Below, in pieces: positions 32,366 through 32,377 of a DNA stretch of 32,377 nucleotides. Source of the stretch: Candidatus Zhuqueibacterota bacterium (lineage in GTDB: Bacteria > Zhuqueibacterota > Zhuqueibacteria > Thermofontimicrobiales > Thiofontviventaceae); assembly GCA_016931935.1 (NCBI GenBank), contig JAFGDW010000198.1, forward strand, positions 1 through 32,377, given 5' to 3'. Position 1 is the first letter of the stretch. Each line of letters opens with the position of its first letter. The position numbers and the translations under genes are program-made. A model generated the notes under the pieces. It had not been told where the DNA came from. It did no database searches and worked only from the letters and a program-made list of their open reading frames with translations.

Positions 32366-32377
32366 GGACTTAGTATA

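Noticed and set aside
1..32377. tRNA genes, CRISPR arrays, prophage or intact insertion sequences
   Set aside because: Intergenic regions were read for cloverleaf-type sequence, regularly spaced repeats and transposase frames; none was seen.

Overview
The window looks like chromosomal DNA from a free-living bacterium, probably in or near the FCB superphylum (Bacteroidota/Calditrichota-like). That placement is an inference: it rests on the style of TrpB and TrpA, the plant-like glucuronokinase and the DUF4861 lipoprotein, and no phylogenetic marker is present. The best promoters are nevertheless of the classical TTGACA-N17-TATAAT type. There are no tRNAs, rRNAs, CRISPR arrays, phage genes or intact insertion sequences. 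Small palindromic and heptad repeats sit in several intergenic gaps.

Left part (1-9.4 kb): two very small plus-strand ORFs, then minus-strand genes. These are a 1019-residue two-ATPase-domain activator of 2-hydroxyacyl-CoA dehydratase type, an unrecognised helical protein with its own promoter and terminator (and a possible 31-codon ORF ahead of it), RNase R, a 97-residue unknown, and ATP sulfurylase (sat) flanked by 7-bp tandem repeats.

Middle part (9.5-18 kb), all minus strand. A glucuronate module runs glucuronokinase, UDP-sugar pyrophosphorylase (GalU type), glucuronate isomerase (UxaC). It is followed by a DUF6498 membrane protein, a DUF3267 membrane zinc-protease-like protein and, 3 nt later, a striking three-part fusion: parvulin prolyl isomerase, anaerobic sulfatase-maturating radical SAM/SPASM enzyme, SEC-C zinc motif. 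Upstream is a DUF4861 lipoprotein with its own promoter and terminator. Together with sat these genes suggest use of sulfated, uronate-containing polysaccharides, although no sulfatase, lyase or glycosidase lies in the window.

Stress island (18.4-22.2 kb): a DUF6901-like gene points left. Divergent from it is an operon of three different small heat-shock proteins behind a near-perfect sigma-54 promoter, ending in a terminator. A J-domain protein with half the usual zinc-finger repeats follows.

Tryptophan region (22.2-32.1 kb): a sigma-70 promoter, a 22-residue leader peptide with Trp codons at positions 14, 15, 16 and 18, mutually exclusive antiterminator and terminator hairpins and a second terminator, then trpE-trpG-trpD-trpC-trpF-(decayed cysK)-cysE-trpB-trpA-DAHP synthase. 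This is a complete chorismate-to-tryptophan set plus the entry enzyme of the shikimate pathway, under a textbook ribosome-stalling attenuator. It is interrupted by a structured inverted-repeat element between trpG and trpD, a cysteine-synthase remnant before cysE, and another palindromic element before trpB.
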